Source: Trileptium ribeirensis (taxonomy: Eukaryota > Nematoda > Enoplea > Enoplida > Thoracostomopsidae). From it: DNA of 64,000 bases. The position numbers and the translations under genes are program-made. Each line of letters opens with the position of its first letter. The first letter of the stretch is position 1. Of the stretch, positions 1-12,100 are shown in pieces. The stretch is from assembly GCA_030248225.1 (NCBI GenBank), contig JASANE010027982.1:52044-116043 (forward strand), in the 5' to 3' direction. The notes under the pieces were generated by a model. That model saw nothing but the letters and a program-made list of their open reading frames with translations, was not told where the DNA came from and did not search any database.

Positions 1-1430
1 TCGATTGCGATTTCGTTCGATTTCATTTGCGTTCCATTATATAAGTACTTAATGCTGATTGTAACTGTAGCTAACCCTAAACCCCCATATCGCAGATATA
101 TAGGATTAATACCATCTGGTCCTGGAGACTTGTAAGAAACAAATTGACGACTAGCCCACACAATTTTCTCTAACTCGAACACTTGTTCAACAATTCTAGA
201 ATCACGTACGGTTGGACAAAGTAACCTACCTTGTTGTGATTTCATTTCTAATTCACCACAATCTCTAAAGTGTGCAGACAATAACAATTTGTTAACCTCA
301 GCATCTGGTTCTGTAAATGAGTTATCCGACTTACGAAGGCTGCCAATGTGTATATGTCTTGTCTTAGGATTTTGTCGAACCCGACGTTTTCGTTGGTATC
401 GCGGAGACTACTATAAAAACGTTCCCATGCACTCCTTTTTCCATCTCTAATGGCCTTCTTGTACATTCGCTGAATGCAGAAGTACCGATCCTAGTTTCGC
501 AGATTACCATCAATTCTGGCAACGCGGAAAGCCCTACGGACGGCTCCGCTTACGAAGTTGAGATAACTGCGTGGACCACCGTAGATTACTGCTGCTAGCT
601 TCAGTGGTGCCATATGCCGCTGAGACTGTATTACATTTAAGAGTACCCAGTGCAAGATCCAACTCTTCTCTATTTAAAGGAGGACCAAAATGGTGACGCA
701 TTGAAATAAGATTCCACTAGTCTTATCGGGCTTTAGACAACGTGGATTTGTAAAATTCTTAGCTGGGGCGCCAAGAGATATATCAATATCATAGCAAATA
801 TATTTACGATCAGACAGCGATTCCACAGAAAACATTTTCCATTCCGTACTATGCCTCTCATGTGCGAGTTTTACAGAGTTAATATCAATGACTTTTGATC
901 GATTAGACGTAACAAAGGTAGGCTTGGTACCACCATTAGCTACATGGAGATCTTCAGCAACAATAATTCTAACAAAGTTTGCTGTCTTCTGCTCATGTTA
1001 GAACTGCCCCATATCGTGTGATGTGAATTCGATTCACAACCGACAACAAGACCCACGTCGTGAGGGCGACAGTAATCAGCAAGATTAATGAGTTCTGTAT
1101 TACGCAGATATCACTCCACATCAAAACGCAAATAAACACTATCAAAGATTAAACGATTAGAGTGATTATTTGAACCATTTACCCGCAGTTTAACAACACA
1201 ACATTATTACATATAATTTGAGGCCACTGGACAACAATATAGCAGCTCTGGGCCGATCACATGGTTAAAAAATTAACAAGGCCACGTGAATTCCTAATAC
1301 CGTCTTCACAAAGGTAAGGTTTCTGAATGAGACCGACAAAAAGAGGAGATAGACAGCTAAGATTTTTATCAAAAGCGGCAGAAGAACAGTTAGAATATTG
1401 CAGTTTTTGCTGCAACACAGACAATTATGG
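1..1430 (-). pseudogene. Non-LTR retrotransposon ORF2 (endonuclease + reverse transcriptase), broken, cut by window edge
   Basis: Read on the minus strand, this stretch gives a jockey-clade ORF2 in order. Around 1430-1220 lies an N-terminal endonuclease segment (VGLIQKPYL, then DRPRAAILLSSGL). Around 1035-1000 is the endonuclease catalytic block SNSHHTIWGS, and around 930-780 the FVTSNRSKVIDIN and SLSDRKYICYDID blocks. Around 600-400 is the linker (RDGKRSAWERFYSSL), and around 150-100 the start of the RT domain (YKSPGPDGINP). Such proteins nick target DNA and copy the element's RNA in place. The frame changes several times (for example near 375-380, 540 and 1000) and in-frame stops occur, so it is dead. 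The rest of the RT domain lies left of base 1. Family assignment is firm; the exact clade is inferred from motif style. Confidence 0.88.
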
Positions 1431-2110
1431 TTAGCTATTACCACCGTAGACAATAAGCTGACCTTTGTCAGCTGGACCAACATAAGGCGAAATATCCTTG
1501 CAATGTCTACGAGATAGCTCAATGTAGGGCCTGTATAGACCAAACGGAGATGCTCATTCACAGACTTTGACACTACGTCGCGGGTTATCTAGCAACGTCG
1601 AGCACACCAGAGCGTTGCAGCTTCGCCGTTTTCTTGGTTTGAATCATTTATCTTTTTGGCTGCTTCAGCAAACAACTTGCGAGCTTGCGACAACATACCT
1701 TGAAACTTTGATTTTGCTAGCTTTAACAAGGGTACGACTTCCCCCTGTGGTAGCAAATTCTTTAGATACACTGGCATCTGGGGTATTTGTAAATTTCCCC
1801 GAACCAGCTCTTATGATACTAGTTCGGCCTGGATCATTGCCGGCACCGAGGTATAAAGCGTTCTTCATAAGTCTCAAAGAGGAACCAATTGCTGATTCAA
1901 CATTACCGCCATAACCGACGGTGCTCGATTGTAAACTTAACATCACGCCAAGCACCCATGACGCATCGCTTAAAGGGAAATGCCCTTGCCCTACCCATAT
2001 ATAGAAATATTGTAACTTTCATGGTTAGTGAGGTTATTAGCGCTGGTAGCCAGGCGGGTGCCGGGGGAAATGTACGGACAACACCTAGCGGCCAAATGCA
2101 ACGGTAAATG
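1431..2110 (-). other. Upstream part of the non-LTR element, possible ORF1 remnant
   Basis: This lies immediately 5' of the ORF2 remnant on the minus strand. Two overlapping minus frames stay open for 60-96 codons (1665-1955 and 1589-1777) and have protein-like composition, for example GNVESAIGSSLRLMKNALY and KSKFQGMLSQARKLFAEAA. I recognise no zinc knuckle or other gag motif. Position makes an ORF1 remnant plausible, but this is inference only. Confidence 0.3.
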
Positions 2111-2990
2111 TCGTCCTACAAAGGCAACCTAAATCCCACAAACCCCACTTTGCTTTAACTATATTCCTGTTAGCTACTATCCATACACTCAATGTAAATG
2201 ATTACATCGCGCTGAAATCAGAGATATTGATAAAATCGAAAGGTCTTGTAATACGGTGGTTACAAAATTAACATTCGTTGCAAACCATCCAAAGAATCAA
2301 GAGGTATTCTGTAAGACTTTTGTACTGTACGTGTCTGACATGACTGCCGCCTTTCCAGTAACTGAGCAGCGAATAAAATTTCGAGTATTTAGCAGGCATG
2401 TGTGGCGGGCACTGCATGAGAAATTATTAGATTCATTAAATTCAGAATCTTTGTAACACTTTGTAAAACAAAAAAATCTTTGTAAACTGAGAAACGTTAT
2501 TAACACTTAGATACTATATTAAACTTTACTAAATTATGAGTACAAAGTGTAACTAACTATATTCCCTAAACGCTCTTTTCACTACAAAGGTCATCGGCAA
2601 AATTTATTTGAATTTTAATGTTGACGGTGCTATACATGTCTCCTACTCATTATCCTCTTCATTGCCCACAACAACATGGAAGGAATTTAAGTAATAAAAT
2701 CCACTGAAGTTATTAAAATTCGACGAAACTCTGTAATAACCCCCGCGTCCACATTACTTCAATATTATGTGAGAAGCGCAAAACCACTTCAAAGATATTG
2801 GATTCGTGTTCGCTGTAAAAACAAACCTTTTGAAATCATATCATCAAAAGTTTTAGAAAAATTATATGCTTCGATTAAAATTCCAACGACATACGTAGAA
2901 GCTACGTAAGCTAGACACACGCTAGAAACAACTCGCGTTTCAAGAGAGTATTGCATATGAACAAGGAGCGAGGAGCGAGCAGCAGTCATT
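2111..2990. other. 3' flank of TONSL, no clear gene
   Basis: No convincing coding segment. A minus-strand AATAAA at 2608-2603, about 385 bp past the TONSL stop, could be its polyadenylation signal; other A/T-rich candidates exist. An open frame on plus at 2256-2456 is unassigned and may be chance. Confidence 0.3.
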
Positions 2991-3119
2991 TTAGGCGTTT
3001 ACTGTAAATTTACGCCTGTAATCCCGTAACAGTGCTATTTCACAGCCAGTAACGCTTACACCATCTATAATTACATTAGGCGTCAATAGTATATAGCGAC
3101 AAATAGCATTATTAAATTT
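2991..3119 (-). CDS. TONSL: TONSL exon L (terminal exon with stop)
   Basis: 129 bp from acceptor CAAAATAG to a TAA at 2993-2991. It encodes ICRYILLTPNVIIDGVSVTG and CEIALLRDYRRKFTVNA. It is the LRR cap, equivalent to the vertebrate L..L.LCSRRLCAEDRDALRQ end. Confidence 0.82.
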   Translation of the reverse strand, partial: KFNNAICRYILLTPNVIIDGVSVTGCEIALLRDYRRKFTVNA

Positions 3120-6100
3120 CTATTTTGTTTGTAACATTAACCCACGCCTTCGTAAATTTAACGCATGCTGTAGATAAAGCTTACCATCAACGTAAATTCT
3201 GTAAGAACTGAACATAGCAGGTCAGACTCGATTGGCGCAGTATTTTCGATATTCAGATGTGCCAACAAAGTTGGTGAGACAAGAGCCAAAAAATTTGCAA
3301 CACCACGACAGCCAATATCATTACGAGCTATCGATACCGAGGTAAGGTGTTGTAGATCTAAATCAAATATAAACCTATAAGAGCTAACTAAGATAACACA
3401 GCACAACAACACTGTGGAATAAATGAATGTTGATAAAATTAATCCCGATGAAAATTATTAGTTAAAGACCATCCGACCTTCCATGGTTATATTGTAAAAT
3501 TGGCGATACATAAGTGTTTATAAAATTCCACATAGAAAAAATTTCGAACAATTTTAAACCTAGCATTTCATACGAATAAATGAGTTAAATTTTGTTTTCA
3601 ACATAATCCCGCTCAATGGTTCTCTGTTCGTCTAGCGAAATATTATGCGAACTGTAATTCTCTTAGTTCGGTGATAATTTTAGCTCGTTCATTTGTCAAA
3701 AAATTTTAAGAAATTGAAAGCCTGAACATTCATATTAAGATAACTACTATCCAAATTATAAGGATCTTATCATTTAAATAACACAATGTGTTTGTTAGCT
3801 AATGATGTAGCGTGAAGTAATTTATTCTAGCGATGGTGTGCTAGCAATCTCAATTTATTTGCTTCCACAGACGCCGTTAGCCTATCGTACACGACTTTTA
3901 ACATTTCCAACAAAAGCTGTAATTTTGAAGATGTAACCCCTTTCGTTATGAACAAATATTGAATGCGTTAAACATGAAAAATAATCACCAAAATATTTAA
4001 TTCACAAAATATATCATTTTAGAGGAATGAAGTTTATATTTAGTATAATGCGGGTTTGGTGTGGTGTATATGAAGTGAGGATTATCACTTATATTACAGG
4101 CACCCATCGCTTATATGAAATATCAGCGACAAACATACCTTTCAAATCCATTCCAGTGCCGCTCTGGTTAAAGAATTCTTCATTACCGTCGATATCCTCA
4201 ATTTCTAGACTAGACAGCGCTGTGCACGACAGTATAAAATTGTACAGCGATTTATAGCTGTCTGTTGGTGAGTTTGGATTACACAAACTATTGCAGTTAA
4301 GCGAAAGGAATGAAATGCTCTGAAACAATATATTGCAATGATTGGATAGTTTCAGTGTTAGGAAAGTATCGATTCGGCTAGAGCGCTAAAGACTATTAAA
4401 GATCATTTTTAAATATGATGTACATCCGATAAATAGAGTACATTATGCACATGCGTATAATACACGCAACAAGTGGCCGGTACTTGTTCCTTGCTCTTTT
4501 GACGTTCGTTCACAAGAAAACCATATGAATCGCAAGGACCGTGGAGTTTTCGACGCGCCAGCACAACGCCAAACTATTGCGTGCGTTCCACTACGTTCGA
4601 AGTAGAACAACACTTGCCATGTGTCAAACACTGAACTAAATAATATGTTTACCCAGGCTCACAGGCTCAAAAAGCAATGTTCAAGAAAGTTGTATATCTC
4701 AATTAGCTGATTCCAGTGATCTCCGTTTTGCATGACGAACCAACATTGGCAAAAAAGCTTTAAAAGACCAGTTTTGAATATTTTGACTTTGAAGATAAGA
4801 ACGGTACTATTAATAATGAACACATCGTGATCACTTTGCTTTTCTAACGGTTATTCAATGAGTATTGCTTAGGGTTTGAAGGGGTAGCCCATTCAAACAA
4901 TGTCCCTAAATCAATGCATGGTCCCAGAGTAGCAAGCCGACTACGTTAATACTGATTAAAACTAATCTTACCAAAATACATAAAAATGATTAGAATATAA
5001 ATTATGTAAATCTGAACAAAATTACTAGCCAAATAATTATGAAACCTTTAACGGCTCTTTGCAAGCTTCAGGATGCCTCGTTGCACTACGAAGGTAATTA
5101 TTGAGAACGGTAAGTCGACTCGGCGTAAGACCAATGTTGACCAGCTGAAGGCATGTTATTTCAACGCAATGGTTTAACGCTACACCTAGCTGAACGACAC
5201 AATCTTCATCAAATCGACAATTCCATAGCGATAGATTTGTTAGCCTTAAGATTAAATTTTTATTAAGCTATAATTATTATTGTGTTTCTTCGAGTGTGTT
5301 AGCAGCGACGACGGGACGGGAACTTTCGCCGATGAGAATTTTGATCCTTTCGGCTGGTTGACTTTGGTTCAAAAACCTAGGTCTCAGTGAGAGGCTTGGA
5401 AGAGCACTTTCCAACCCACACCTCGCCCCAACTTGACGGAAGCCGCGTATGTTAAATTAAACCCGTGGTTATTATGTCCCTAAATTCATGTATACTAAGT
5501 TTTTAAATATTACTTACTATTATTTATAATGCTAAAACTTGTTTTACAGCCTGAAAATATTTATACGATAGCTAAAAGAACTGAAACATATGAAAAGATG
5601 TAGCATATACATAAAAATCTTACCAGTTTTAAATTATACCCTGACAATAAATTGTCCCCGCCGACATTTTTCGGAACGCGGACAGATCAGACTGCAGTAA
5701 TCGTCACAAATCACGAAATCACAACGAAAAGACACTGGACAAATACTCGTACGCGATAACTCTCGAACGAATTTTAAAAAGAGCGTTAAAATATAGAACA
5801 TTTCGAATAAATTTTAACACCATTCATACAAAATTGGAATTTTTCGTGCGAACGTGGGCAATTAACGGACAAACAGCTTATAACTGTCTGGCAAGTACTA
5901 TGTGGAAAATTATGCGCTAAAAACCACGACAGTTTAGGTTAACTTAACGCTTCATCAACAACGAAATGGCCTTTGTCAAATTTTAACAAAAGTTTTACTG
6001 CAAAACATGGCACAATGAATCAATGAATAAATCTTTGGCAAAGTAGTGACCAGGCAATAACCGGAACCGAAATTTGCCGGAACCGGAACCAGCAACCGGA

Positions 6101-9100
6101 ACCGTCCATTTAAACCGGATCCGGAACTTGGTCTTCGAAATTTATATATAATAAAACAGAAGAAGGAAGAAATCAAGGTATAGTGGATTTAAAATGCATT
6201 AAAAATAACTTTTACATTAAACTTAATGTATTGCGGTGGTATTATTGCCTTTCTGAAACTTTAAAAAGACTGAGGAAGCTAATAATGTTTATTTATTGAT
6301 CAAATATTTTTGGACACCCAGACCGAAAAATGCCTTCCACTATACACCATTGCGTATACTGCGTCAAATCGAATATGCTTACAAAGCTTGGAGGGTAGAA
6401 TACACACTTTCGCTCTGTCTCCAGTCGCCTTCCTTTACTACACATACGTTTGTTACATGTTCTTCTGTAGGAAACTTGAAATTATTGGTTTATATGATTC
6501 TAAGAGAAAATAATAGATAGAGGCAATTTTCTGATCAGTGGTCAGGGACACTGTTTAGGCTAGTGCCCGTAAGTTTTGGACAAACAGTACCCGTAAGTTA
6601 AATGATAATGATAACTTTCTAATCAGAATGCTATAAATGAGACACACTGTGATGCTGCTCGCACAGTTTTAATAAATACAGTTCTTTGCCAAGAAAGCAG
6701 TTTCTAGCTGCGTTGCAGATAACGTTAGTTTACTTCAATTTAGACTGATTTACCAAGTTTACAAGCGCATTGGCGGGTTCTTGAAGCAATTTATGTTAGC
6801 CAAGCATACCCTAAGTACTTCTGCGTAAGCCATACTCTGTTACCGAGTTGGACCGGTTCAATTGAAAGGTACCACACAGACTTCTGGATGTGTAAAATAG
6901 CTGCTACAAACATCTGGCTTTGATTTTGTTAACAAACTCCTGCAGGTTATTATGAAAAATTGCAACTGCAATTATGTGCCTACTTACGTTTCAAACGTCA
7001 AATTGCTTAGTTAATCTTTTCTTTTGCTTGGTTGTATTAGAGCTTGATTATTGTATAATATATATTACATACGTCTGGATCACAGATGAAGCAAAAAAAC
7101 GTGGAAAATTTCAAACTAACTTTTTAAACCGGAATTCCTGTTCCGGTATGGTTTTTGCCCTTTGCGGGAACCGTAACCGGAACAAGATTTTCGCCGGAAC
7201 CGGAATTCCGGTTACTCCCTGGTAGTGACATAAAAACTTTCCTAGAATTTGCCATGATTGCCTTTTCATATTTAAAGTAAAAATAATTCCGTTTGTGAAT
7301 GCCACCTGCGTGATGTGTGAAAGACTACTAAATAAGAAAACGCAATCAATATCTGTAAGGATGACAACACAGCAGGTACGACAATTTGAAACGTAAACCA
7401 CGTTTTGCCTAACAAAAAGAGAAAACAATATCCCTAGTTTTGTAAATAATTTTTACTTACATTAATGGTGAGTGCAAAGTGCGCAAAAGCGCACTGATAT
7501 GTTTAATGTCAAGAAACGCTGTATTCGACACGTCTAAAACATTTGTGGTTTCAGTTGCTCGAAGTAGCGATTTCAAACAACGATGCGGCGCTGAAACAAA
7601 ACAGTACGAAGAAATGAACAGACAACCATGATAAAATTCTTAATGGCGTCCTGACTATGTTGATGTGTCGAAGCAAAGATTCATAATGAGCCGAAGTTTC
7701 CTCACACCCATTTTTCGGAGGGCCGTGGACACGCCAGTATCAGGGTGTATAGATCAAGCTTTCCTAACGCGGTATCGACTACCCCAAGGTTTCTTTTTGG
7801 CGTAAATGTTATTATGTTGCCAATAGCAAGTGAAGTCAGAACAGACATCGAAATCACCAAACAACTTGCTATGTGCTATATTTTGTAAATCAGATTGATC
7901 GACCCTAAAACTCTAAACCCTTGGCAACGCAAGATTTATTCACGAGTAAACATAAGGTGACTCCGCCAACCATCCTATTTTGTATTTTTGCAAAAAATTT
8001 GTTGCGGAAGCTTTTTGGTTAATGGAAATTCGGTGTAAAACTGTTTGCGAACAGAGCGCTCGCGATTGCAACCTATTTTGTGTTCGTGAAAATTCAAGTA
8101 AAATTACCCAAATTTTTGAGAACGAAAATTTTTCGATTTGTGACAGCACCTTTGTATTAAATTTGTTCGCGATCTAAATGATTAGGCATTAGAGAACAGG
8201 GTTTTTGCAAATTGAAATCGACGAAATTTTGTTCGAACGCAAGGTCTAATTTGTGGTACTTGAATTTGATTTTGCCAATTTTGCGTTAGCAAAAAAACTG
8301 AATGAAATTAAGCTTTTTCCGTAACAAGGGCTTGCGATTCGATATCGGTAATGACAAAATAGGATGGTTGGTGGGGTCACATTAAGTTTACTCACGCATT
8401 AGCCATGTTGGGCTATAGATAGCGAAACTATAGTATTAAAAGTATTCATAATCTAATACGCATGCTATGGAAAACACGAAACAATATGGTAAAGAGACGA
8501 CAAACCTGAATCCGGCCCAAGTGGTGTTCAGCAAGGTTGTAGATCTCGAAAAGCTGATTCTGGAGAATAGTGTCCGTTTTTTGATGTGAGCCTACATAAT
8601 AATAGATGCTCCGCAATCAGATCGCGGCTGTGATCTGCCGCTTCAGACGATGCAATCTTCGCTCCTACATGCACCATCTTCAGAACCTAAGTTTGAAAAT
8701 CCACAGTAGTGATTGTTTACGCGAGCGATGTGAGATGATGGGATTTGTGGCAGCTCTCTTGATCTCCAGGTCAAACGTCCAGAAAAAACAACTCATATGT
8801 AGGCACATATTATGGTCCGCGAAAAAGTGGTGCCAGTATAGCCGTATTTGGCAACGAACCGCAAACCCACAATTTTTCGCCATTTTGACACGAAATGTTA
8901 TGTAGTCACAACTCTTATTGTTCCATTAAAGGTCCACCTCGTCATCACTATTAATGTCGAACAATAATATTGTCGAAATCCATTCACTGAAAGATGAGTT
9001 ATGATTTACAAAGAAAAATGTATTTTCAGGATTTTTCTTCCTAACGCCCTCTGCAGAAACTACGGCTGATTCATTTCAAATCACCGTTCATATTTCAATT

Positions 9101-12100
9101 CAGAATAGAAATCAATGCTAAAAAATCAATATCACTTGGAGATTTTACAGCCTAAAGCCATAGTCATCGTAAAAACGACAGTTTATCCACATCACTGAAT
9201 TTTTAAGGACAACGTATGACAGGGTACTTTAGTGTATTATTTTATGTGCCGATGTTAAATAACGATGGTTAAAGGATCTGGTGCTAAATGTGACCAAAAC
9301 CAACAACTACTAATTACTTATAGAAAGACATCGACATGAATCTTCATATTTTTCAACCAATGGCACATTGTCGTAACCAACTATTTTTGCACGAAGCTGA
9401 AATTAATATCACGAATATACGTCAGGCTTTACAGAGAATGAAATGCATTATTATAATTATTATCAAATTGCAATCGTGAAAATGAATATCAATATACGTA
9501 ATAGTTAATAACCAGTATCACACTGTTTTTAAACTTAAAATTCCATTTAAAATTTCTCATTGATAGAAACGACAGTAGGATTCTAAATAAATATTGAACG
9601 TTTCTTGACAGTGTTACCGGACTGATATCTAGTATAAAACAGGTACATACACTAAGTAGGTTCACATTTTTCACATTTATACACGACATAAATTTTTGGG
9701 CAGCTACTTTTAGTTTAAGAAGAGGTTTGAAAACTTCACTTCCTCGCTTAAAAATTTGATAGATACGATAACCATATCAATTATGGCATATCCAAATACA
9801 AGCCTGCTAATTGCGGGAACCTATCTCCACCAACAGCCACCAGCACGTCGTCTTTATGAATAACAAAAAGCCTTTCTTCGAAAACTTGAACTAAATGCTA
9901 GGTTTTTCGATATTTCTGCGGCCGAAAATTCAAAATTCTCCAAATCCAAGGATACGGGGACAATACTCTCTCCCTTCTTTCCCGCGTCGGAACATTCGTT
10001 ATTGACGCCGGCAGATGCCGCTCGCAACCAATAAATTTGCGACTTCGACTGGTTTTCTACATAGGTCTTCAATCGAGGGGTTTGGGTTCAGGTGCCTGAT
10101 TCTGTGTGGTGTGAGTGCACGGCATCTGACGATCAGGTGCGTTTCATCGTCATCTTCTTGCTTGCAGTGTAAGCAGGGCTGGAGATCCGTTAATTCGGGT
10201 GTGCCACTGATTGTGTAGTGGTAGAATTGAAGAAGTGGGCATTCACCGTTCGCCCTCAGCTGCGCCAGCGTTCTTCGCATTTTTCTGGACAGCGTTTTCT
10301 CGGTTGGGCTTATTGCTGGAATGGTAGCCAAGGTGCGGTGCTTGACGGTTTCTTGCAACTTGCTGCGGACCTTTCCTGAGATGAAGGCTTTTGCCGTTGT
10401 GTAGTCGATTGGGGCTCGTGTATGAGGTAGCTTTGTGCACCGCTTGGCAATTCGTCAACTTCATCGTTCTTTTCCAGGACGGAGTGGCCCGGGACCCATT
10501 GCAACAAGATTCTTGTCCCCTGGGAGCCGAGTTAGAGAAGTATTGTCCACGTTTCGCTCTCCAGCTAGGTTCCGCATTTGACGGGCCTGATTTGAGGCGT
10601 TGAATGCTGGACTTGGAGTCACTGAACAGGTGTATATCAGGGAGTAACCGGAATTCCGGTTCCGGCGAAAATCGTGTTCCGGTCGCGGTTCCGGCAAAGG
10701 GCAAAAACCATACCGGAACCGGAATTCAGATTTAAAAATTTTGTTTGAAATTTTCCACATTTTTTCTTCGTCTATGTTCCAAACATATGTAATATATGAA
10801 TACAATGATCAAGTTCCAATATAACCAAACAAAAGAAAAGATTAACTAAGCAATTTGCCGTGTGAAACATAAGTAGGACACATAATTTCTTAAAAATTTT
10901 GTTTGAAATTTTCCACGTTTTTGCTTCATCCTGTAATCCAAACATATGTAATATATATATTATACAATGATCAAGCTCCAATACAACCAAGCAAACGAAA
11001 AGATTAACTAACCAATTTGCCGTGTGAAACGTAAGTAGGGCACATAATTTGAGCATGAATTTTTCATAATAACCTGCAGGAGTTTGTTAAATCAAAGCCA
11101 GATCGATGCTTGTAGCAGCTATTTTACACATCCAGAAGTCCATGGGATACGTTTGAATTAAACGGGTCCAACTCGGTAACAGAGTATGGCTTACGCAGAA
11201 GTGCTTAGGGTATACTTGGCTAACATAAATTGCGTCAAGTACCCGCCAGTGCGCTTGTAAACTTGGTAAATCAGTCTAAATTGAAGTAAACTAACGTTAT
11301 CTGCAACGCAGCTAGAAACTGATTTCTTGGCAATGAACTGTATTTATTGAAACTGTGCGAGCAGCATCACAGTGCGTCTCATTTATGGCATTTTGATTAG
11401 AAAGTTATCATCATTATGATCTAACTGACGGGCACTGTTTGTCCAATGCTAGCCTAAACAGTGTCTCTGACCACTGATCAGAAAATTACATTCTATCTAT
11501 TATTTTCTCTTAGAATCATATATATAAACCAATAATATAAGTTTCCTACAGAAGAACATGCAACAAACGTATGTGTAGTAAAGGGAGGCGACTAGAGACA
11601 GAGCGAAAGTGTGTATTCTACGCTCCAAGCTTTGTAAGCACATTCGATTTGACGCAGTATACGCAATGGTGTATAGTGGAAGACATATTTTGCTCTGAAT
11701 GTCCAAAAGCCGACATATTTGATCGATTACATTTTTAGCTTCCTCATACCATAGCAATACACAAAGTTTAATGTAAAAGTTATTTTTAATGCATTTTAAA
11801 TCCACTATACCTTCATTTCTTCCATCATGTGTTTTACTATATATAAATTTCGAAGACCAGGTTCCGGTTCCGGATCCGGTTTAAATGGACGGTTCCGGTT
11901 CCGATTATTCCCTGGTGTATATGTAACAGGACAATGCTTGCGAGACCTCATCTTTCTTGCACTTATGAAGCTGCCAGTGAAAATTTAATGGTGCTTGTAT
12001 AGCGACAATCAGAGCCAATAAAGCCTACGTCCAGTTAGACTACAGACGATCCAAATCACAAAAATATCATTATTTTTATTTAAGAGAAGAGCACTTGCAT

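Noticed and set aside
2256..2506. Overlapping frames on both strands near 2.3 kb
   Set aside because: No recognisable motif, no splice support, and both strands are open equally.
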